7,191 bases of DNA from NCBI GenBank assembly GCA_947479995.1, contig CANKBT010000155.1:1-7191 (forward strand), read 5' to 3'. Shown in pieces: positions 1 through 7,191 of the stretch. Under the pieces are notes generated by a model, which was not told the origin of the DNA, did no database searches, and saw nothing but the letters and a program-made list of their open reading frames with translations. A program made the position numbers and the translations under genes. Numbering within the stretch: the stretch's first letter is position 1; every line of letters begins with the position of its first letter. The stretch comes from Frankiaceae bacterium. GTDB taxonomy: Bacteria; Actinomycetota; Actinomycetes; Mycobacteriales; SCTD01.

Positions 1-807
<807 letters not shown>

Positions 808-841
808 CCCGGGAGCGGCGAGCCGGCTGACCGCCCCCGGG
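808..841 (+). other. Hairpin directly after the rpoB stop codon
   Basis: CCCGGG at 808-813 pairs with CCCGGG at 836-841, and after one A/C mismatch GCGG (815-818) pairs with CCGC (831-834). The loop is 12 bases and contains the palindrome AGCCGGCT. No T-run follows, and rpoC begins 69 bases further on, so a full terminator would be unexpected. It could be a partial attenuator, an RNA-processing site or chance pairing in GC-rich DNA. The pairing is seen in the sequence; any role is inference. Confidence 0.3.
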
Positions 842-910
842 CAGCCCGCCGGATCGCCGCCGCCCCGCTCACCCGCACGTCTCCGCTAGACCCCAAAGAG
901 AGAAGACACC

Positions 911-4783
<3,873 letters not shown>

Positions 4784-4795
4784 TCCTCGTCACCA

Positions 4796-4834
4796 CGCCG
4801 ACGGCCGCTCCCCGCTGGGGGGCGGCCGTCGGCG
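4796..4834 (+). terminator. rpoBC operon terminator hairpin
   Basis: An 18-base left arm (4796-4813) pairs without gaps with an 18-base right arm (4817-4834) around the triloop GCT; the only non-Watson-Crick pair is T4809-G4821. It begins 12 bases after the rpoC stop. No T-run follows, as is common for terminators in high-GC actinobacteria. Its position and stability make it the likely end of the rpoBC transcript, separating it from the next gene. Confidence 0.85.
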
Positions 4835-4857
4835 CGTCCGGGGCGCGGCAGGCGTGG

Positions 4858-4863
4858 GACGAT
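4858..4863 (+). promoter_or_regulatory. Possible -10 element for a leaderless mRNA of the DUF4190 gene
   Basis: GACGAT lies seven bases before the ATG at 4871, which would place the transcription start at or next to the ATG. No Shine-Dalgarno sequence is visible in front of this ATG, which agrees with a leaderless mRNA, a frequent arrangement in actinobacteria. The hexamer fits the relaxed GANNNT form of the -10 motif, not the full TANNNT. No clear -35 is seen. This is inference from spacing and the absent ribosome site. Confidence 0.35.
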
Positions 4864-4870
4864 CGGCGCC

Positions 4871-5344
4871 ATGACGACCCCGCCGCACGAGCCGCCGCCG
4901 GGCCAGGGCGGCTACGGCCCGCCGCGCTTCGACGAGCCCGGCCGGCCGCTCGGCCAGCCGCAGGGCCGGCCGGGCCCGTCCGCACCCGGCCCCGGGTACG
5001 GCCCGCCCGCGCCCGGCTACGGCCCGCCGCCGCCCGGCTGGGCGCCCGCCGGCGGCCCGCCGCCCGGCTGGGCCGGCCCGCCGCAGACGGAGTCCAAGGC
5101 GATCGTCGTCCTCGTGCTCGGCATCGCGTCGTTCGTCGTCTTCCCGGTCGTGCCGGCGATCGTGGCGCTGGCCATGGCGCCGGACGCCCGGCGCACGATC
5201 CAGGCGTCAGGCGGGCGCCTCACCGGTGAGGGGCTCGTGCAGGGCGGCGTCATCGCCTCGTGGATCAACCTCGGCCTGGCGCTCGCCGCGCTGCTGTTCT
5301 TCGCGTTCTTCGTCGTCGTCCTCGCGGCCGCCGGCACCAGCTGA
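4871..5344 (+). CDS. Proline-rich DUF4190-type small membrane protein
   Basis: This is a 157-residue protein of unknown function. Residues 1-75 are hydrophilic and rich in Pro, Gly and Tyr/Trp (repeated PGYGPP and PPPGW units), probably an unstructured cytoplasmic tail. Residues 77-102 form a first membrane helix (AIVVLVLGIASFVVFPVVP), 103-122 a short basic loop with RRTIQASGGRLTGEGL, and 125-152 a second helix. The layout LGI...P...A..ALAMAPDARR.I..SGG.L.G.GL..GG.I.SWI is the pattern of the actinobacterial DUF4190 domain, recognised from memory, not by search. The ATG at 4871 is the natural start because the proline-rich tail is typical of the family. There is no ribosome-binding site, so translation may be leaderless. 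The gene is separated from rpoC by a terminator. Its last 45 codons with the stop (5207-5344) overlap the convergent glycosylase gene on the other strand. Confidence 0.88.
   Translation: MTTPPHEPPPGQGGYGPPRFDEPGRPLGQPQGRPGPSAPGPGYGPPAPGYGPPPPGWAPAGGPPPGWAGPPQTESKAIVVLVLGIASFVVFPVVPAIVALAMAPDARRTIQASGGRLTGEGLVQGGVIASWINLGLALAALLFFAFFVVVLAAAGTS
4985..5083 (+). repeat. Degenerate Pro/Gly/aromatic repeats within the DUF4190 gene
   Basis: Within residues 39-71 of the small membrane protein, PGYGPP occurs at residues 41-46 and 48-53 (a 21-base period; the DNA copies at 4991-5007 and 5012-5028 differ at one base), followed by PPPGW at residues 53-57 and 63-67 (a 30-base period). The repeats keep the reading frame, so they are protein-level low-complexity repeats that could change in length by slippage or recombination. 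Confidence 0.7.
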
Positions 5345-5923
5345 GCCGGCGCCGGCCGCCGCCGCCTCCGCCGCCTCGCGCAGCGCGCCGTAGGCCTCGG
5401 CCAGCCGGGGCAGCTGCCACGAGGCGTTGAGCCCCGACGGGTTCGGCAGCAGCCAGACCGGCGCGCCGCCGACCCGGCGCTCCTGCGGCCCGACCGCCGC
5501 CCGGCGCTCGCCGGCCGCCACGCGCCAGGCCGACAGCCCGAGCACGCCGACCCAGGCCGGCCGCACGCGCCCGGCCAGCGCGGCCAGCCGGGGGAGCCCC
5601 GCGCGGAGCTCCTCGTCGTCGAGCTCGTCGGCGCGGGCGGTCGCGCGCGGCACCAGGTTGGTCACGCCGATCCCCGCGTCGAGCAGCGCCCCCGTCTCCG
5701 ACGGGTGCAGGCGCCGCGGCGTCCACCCCGAGGCGTGCAGCACCGGCCACAGCCGGTTGCTCGGGTTGGCGAAGTGGTGGCCCGTCACGCCGGACCACAG
5801 CGACGGGTTGATGCCGCACAGCAGCACCCGCAGGCCCGGGCGCACGAGGTCCGGCACGACCGCGCCGTACGCGGCCTGCAGCGCCTCGGGGGAGGGGCGC
5901 CGGGAGGCGGGTCGGGGGCTCAC
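5207..5923 (-). CDS. mug: Mug/TDG-family G/U mismatch-specific DNA glycosylase
   Basis: This is a base-excision repair enzyme of the uracil-DNA glycosylase superfamily, Mug/TDG branch, which removes uracil (and related bases) from mismatches with G. With the GTG at 5923 the protein has 238 residues. Residues 28-41 read RPGLRVLLCGINPS: GINPS is motif 1, with N39 matching the catalytic Asn18 of E. coli Mug. Residues 158-166 read LLPNPSGLN, motif 2, whose NPSGL inserts into the DNA. The two motifs are 122 residues apart, as in E. coli Mug. FANPSNRLW (51-59) and GVTNLVPRAT (86-95) also match the family. The core ends near residue 186. Beyond it lie an Ala/Gly linker and an acidic tail that is antisense to the neighbouring gene. 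The frame stays open upstream to 6205, but longer starts would run across the rpsL promoter and lack family similarity. No good Shine-Dalgarno sequence precedes 5923; a weak TACGCG (5935-5930) could serve a leaderless start. Confidence 0.9.
   Translation of the reverse strand: MSPRPASRRPSPEALQAAYGAVVPDLVRPGLRVLLCGINPSLWSGVTGHHFANPSNRLWPVLHASGWTPRRLHPSETGALLDAGIGVTNLVPRATARADELDDEELRAGLPRLAALAGRVRPAWVGVLGLSAWRVAAGERRAAVGPQERRVGGAPVWLLPNPSGLNASWQLPRLAEAYGALREAAEAAAAGAGSAGAGGREDDDEEREEQQRGERQAEVDPRGDDAALHEPLTGEAPA
5324..5359. terminator. Possible bidirectional hairpin between the convergent genes
   Basis: GCGGCCGCCGGC (5324-5335) can pair with GCCGGC (5345-5350) and GGCCGC (5354-5359), giving two 6-bp helices split by a three-base bulge, around a nine-base loop that holds the TGA stop of the DUF4190 gene. 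A symmetric hairpin could stop transcripts on either strand. For the glycosylase, however, it lies inside the coding region, and there is no T-run. GC-rich DNA makes chance pairing likely. Confidence 0.3.
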
Positions 5924-5960
5924 GGGGTCCGCGTACCCGCTCCGGCGCGCGTGTGACGGG

Positions 5961-5977
5961 AGGCGCGCCGGGCGCCT
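5961..5977. promoter_or_regulatory. Inverted repeat abutting the rpsL -35 box
   Basis: AGGCGC (5961-5966) and GCGCCT (5972-5977) are perfect inverted halves separated by five bases, ending directly before the TTGACC -35 element. The position would suit a protein-binding site for the str promoter or the divergent glycosylase gene, but a six-base GC-rich inverted repeat can arise by chance. No regulator is suggested by the sequence. Confidence 0.2.
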
Positions 5978-6006
5978 TTGACCCCCCTCGGAGCGGCAGG
6001 TAGTGT
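5978..6006 (+). promoter_or_regulatory. Housekeeping-sigma promoter of the str operon
   Basis: TTGACC (5978-5983) and TAGTGT (6001-6006) are separated by exactly 17 bases and match the -35 and -10 consensus of the principal actinobacterial sigma factor (SigA/HrdB). Transcription would start near 6011-6015, giving an rpsL leader of about 207 bases. These are the best promoter boxes in the window and explain how rpsL-rpsG-fusA is expressed after the rpoC terminator and the minus-strand glycosylase gene. Confidence 0.85.
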
Positions 6007-6012
6007 CAACAC

Positions 6013-6219
6013 CCGTGCCTGGGGTGACCCAGGACGTCCGGCACGCCCGCGTGCCCCCCGGCTCTCCCGGGAGGGCAGCACCAGGGCCGAGACGACACCC
6101 CCCCGCTCCGGAGAACGACACCCGGTGCAGCGCGACCCGGGCGACACGCCCGACCGCGGGGGCCGCACGAGCGCCGCACGCACCACGCCCACACCGGCAG
6201 AACACGAGCAGGAGACGCG
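6013..6219 (+). promoter_or_regulatory. Long structured 5' leader of the rpsL-rpsG-fusA mRNA
   Basis: The stretch between promoter and rpsL has no convincing gene. It holds several short hairpins: CCTGGG (6018-6023) with CCCAGG (6028-6033) around a GTGA tetraloop of the GNRA type; GGCACG (6040-6045) with CGTGCC (6050-6055); and palindromes CTCCCGGGAG (6064-6073) and CTCCGGAG (6106-6113). GTGCC at 6015-6019 could alternatively pair with GGCAC at 6040-6044, an arrangement that excludes both first hairpins. ACGACACCC occurs twice, at 6092-6100 and 6115-6123. The last 90 bases are C/A-rich and probably open for ribosome loading. A ribosomal-protein feedback site is possible but not shown; the leader matches no riboswitch that I recognise. 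Confidence 0.45.
6210..6214 (+). promoter_or_regulatory. Ribosome-binding site of rpsL, fixing a TTG start
   Basis: AGGAG sits five bases before the TTG at 6220. It is the only good Shine-Dalgarno sequence here, and the TTG begins the standard S12 N-terminus (PTIQQLVRKGR), so it decides the start. Confidence 0.85.
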
Positions 6220-6594
6220 TTGCCCACGATCCAGCAGCTGGTCCGCAAGGGCCGGCAGGACAAGATCGAGAAGACCAAGACGCCGGCCCTCAAGGGGAGC
6301 CCGCAGCGTCGCGGCGTGTGCACGCGCGTCTACACGACGACGCCGAAGAAGCCGAACTCCGCGCTCCGCAAGGTGGCCCGCGTGCGCCTCACCAGCGGCG
6401 TCGAGGTCACGGCCTACATCCCGGGCGTCGGCCACAACCTGCAGGAGCACAGCATCGTGCTCGTCCGCGGCGGTCGCGTGAAGGACCTCCCCGGCGTGCG
6501 CTACAAGATCATCCGCGGCTCGCTCGACACCCAGGGCGTCCGCAACCGCAAGCAGGCTCGCAGCCGCTACGGCGCCAAGAAGGAGAAGAGCTAG
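6220..6594 (+). CDS. rpsL: 30S ribosomal protein S12
   Basis: S12 is the small-subunit protein at the decoding centre that helps control translational accuracy. It has 124 residues, the normal actinobacterial length. The start is TTG, supported by AGGAG five bases upstream and by the conserved N-terminus MPTIQQLVRKGR. The family signature TTTPKKPNSALRKVARV is at 39-55 and the second functional loop VRGGRVKDLPGVRYK at 82-96. K43 and K88, the positions whose change commonly gives streptomycin resistance or restrictive phenotypes, are both the wild-type lysine. D89 is the residue that RimO methylthiolates in other bacteria. The C-terminus is strongly basic (RNRKQARSRYGAKKEKS) for rRNA binding. 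It is the first gene of the str operon behind its own promoter. The TAG stop shares its G with the GTG start of rpsG, so translation of the two is probably coupled. Confidence 0.99.
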   Translation: MPTIQQLVRKGRQDKIEKTKTPALKGSPQRRGVCTRVYTTTPKKPNSALRKVARVRLTSGVEVTAYIPGVGHNLQEHSIVLVRGGRVKDLPGVRYKIIRGSLDTQGVRNRKQARSRYGAKKEKS

Positions 6595-7064
6595 TGCCGC
6601 GCAAGGGTCCCGCCCCGAAGCACCCGGTCGTCGTCGACCCCGTCTACGGCGCTCCGCTGGTCACCAGCCTCATCAACAAGGTGCTGCTGGACGGCAAGCG
6701 CTCCACCGCCGAGCGCATCGTCTACGGCGCCCTCGAGGGCTGCCGCGAGAAGACCGGCGCCGACCCGGTCATCACGCTCAAGCGCGCGCTCGACAACGTG
6801 AAGCCGACCCTCGAGGTCCGCAGCCGCCGCGTCGGCGGTGCGACCTACCAGGTGCCGATCGAGGTCCGCGCCGGCCGCTCCACCACGCTGGCCCTGCGCT
6901 GGCTCGTGCAGTACTCCCGCGGCCGCCGCGAGAAGACGATGACCGAGCGCCTCATGAACGAGCTGCTCGACGCGAGCAACGGCCTCGGTGCCGCGGTCAA
7001 GCGCCGCGAGGACATGCACAAGATGGCCGAGTCGAACAAGGCCTTCGCGCACTACCGCTGGTAG
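6594..7064 (+). CDS. rpsG: 30S ribosomal protein S7
   Basis: S7 is the primary assembly protein of the 30S head; it binds the 3' major domain of 16S rRNA and lines the E site. It has 156 residues, the usual length. The GTG at 6594 gives the standard N-terminus MPRKGPAPKHPVVVDPVYG and has AAGGAG at 6580-6585, inside the end of rpsL, eight bases upstream. The start overlaps the rpsL stop by one base. The S7 signature VRSRRVGGATYQVPIEVR is at 75-92, the extended beta-ribbon region; GRSTTLALRWLVQYSRGRREKTM follows, and the C-terminus ends SNKAFAHYRW as in other actinobacteria. The same frame is open far upstream across rpsL, but this is a high-GC artefact. In E. coli S7 represses the operon by binding the rpsL-rpsG gap; that gap does not exist here. 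fusA follows after 50 bases. Confidence 0.99.
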   Translation: MPRKGPAPKHPVVVDPVYGAPLVTSLINKVLLDGKRSTAERIVYGALEGCREKTGADPVITLKRALDNVKPTLEVRSRRVGGATYQVPIEVRAGRSTTLALRWLVQYSRGRREKTMTERLMNELLDASNGLGAAVKRREDMHKMAESNKAFAHYRW

Positions 7065-7114
7065 TCCGCGCCCCCCGTACCACCTGACCCTCAGACCCAG
7101 GAAGAAGAGCCGCC

Positions 7115-7191
7115 GTGGCCAGCAACGCGATCCTCGCCAAGACCCGCAACATCGGGATCATGGCGCACATCGACGCGGGCAAGACCACCAC
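7115..7191 (+). CDS. fusA: Elongation factor G, 5' end only
   Basis: These are the first 25 codons of the translocation GTPase EF-G; the gene runs off the end of the window. The GTG at 7115 gives MASNAILAKTRNIGIMAHIDAGKTT. Residues 17-25 (AHIDAGKTT) are the P-loop (G1) that binds the GTP phosphates, in the form found in EF-G. A purine-rich AGGAAGAAGAG at 7099-7109 acts as ribosome-binding site. It is the third gene of the str operon, 50 bases after rpsG, with no promoter or terminator visible in the gap. Because only the N-terminus is visible, a fusA paralogue cannot be excluded, but position after rpsG makes the main EF-G very likely. Confidence 0.96.
   Translation, partial: MASNAILAKTRNIGIMAHIDAGKTT

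Noticed and set aside
5427..5981. Plus-strand open frame opposite the glycosylase
   Set aside because: Ser/Arg/Pro/Ala-rich antisense shadow; the minus strand carries both Mug motifs at the correct spacing.
5924..6205. N-terminal extension of the glycosylase to an ATG at 6205 on the minus strand
   Set aside because: The added 94 residues have no family similarity, and the extension would cover the str promoter and leader. The GTG at 5923 gives a Mug-like N-terminus.
6003..6593. Upstream in-frame extension of rpsG, including a GTG at 6015 placed nine bases after the -10 box, as if a leaderless start
   Set aside because: It would run through all of rpsL in another frame and add about 190 basic low-complexity residues to S7. 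S7 has a clear ribosome site and its normal N-terminus at 6594.
6591..7052. Minus-strand open frame opposite rpsG
   Set aside because: Antisense shadow of S7 with Ala/Val/Leu/Asp-biased content and no ribosome-binding site.

Overview
The window is a piece of the core transcription/translation region of a high-GC (roughly 70% or more) actinobacterium. This rests on the third-position G/C bias, the actinobacterial form of RpoC (1290 residues, with the charged helical insert after residue 135 and the actinobacterial C-terminal tail), GTG/TTG starts on the core genes, and the order rpoB-rpoC ... rpsL-rpsG-fusA. RpoC and S12/S7 look like those of Micrococcales/Kineosporiales-type organisms, but the sequence alone does not fix the genus.

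Layout: (1) bases 1-807 hold the 3' end of rpoB; (2) a 103-base gap with a GC-rich hairpin directly after the rpoB stop; (3) complete rpoC, 911-4783; (4) a strong 18-bp hairpin terminator at 4796-4834; (5) a small proline-rich two-helix membrane protein of the DUF4190 type, 4871-5344; (6) facing it on the minus strand, a Mug/TDG-family uracil (G/U mismatch) DNA glycosylase, 5923 down to 5207, whose 3' end overlaps the membrane-protein gene by 138 bp; (7) a 296-base divergent intergenic region with a near-consensus housekeeping promoter (TTGACC, 17-base spacer, TAGTGT) and an mRNA leader of about 207 bases; (8) the start of the str operon: rpsL (TTG start), rpsG (GTG start, overlapping the rpsL stop by one base) and the first 25 codons of fusA, which runs off the window.

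RpoB and RpoC form the two catalytic halves of RNA polymerase and are presumably co-transcribed. The rpoC terminator closes that unit and the rpsL promoter opens a separate one for S12, S7 and EF-G. The membrane protein and the glycosylase form a small accessory pair between the two essential operons; nothing in the sequence links their functions.

I see no undescribed system here. The most unusual point is the convergent overlap: the acidic C-terminal tail of the glycosylase is the codon-for-codon antisense of the second membrane helix of the DUF4190 protein. The structured str leader and the loss of any rpsL-rpsG gap (the site of S7 feedback in E. coli) are secondary points of interest.
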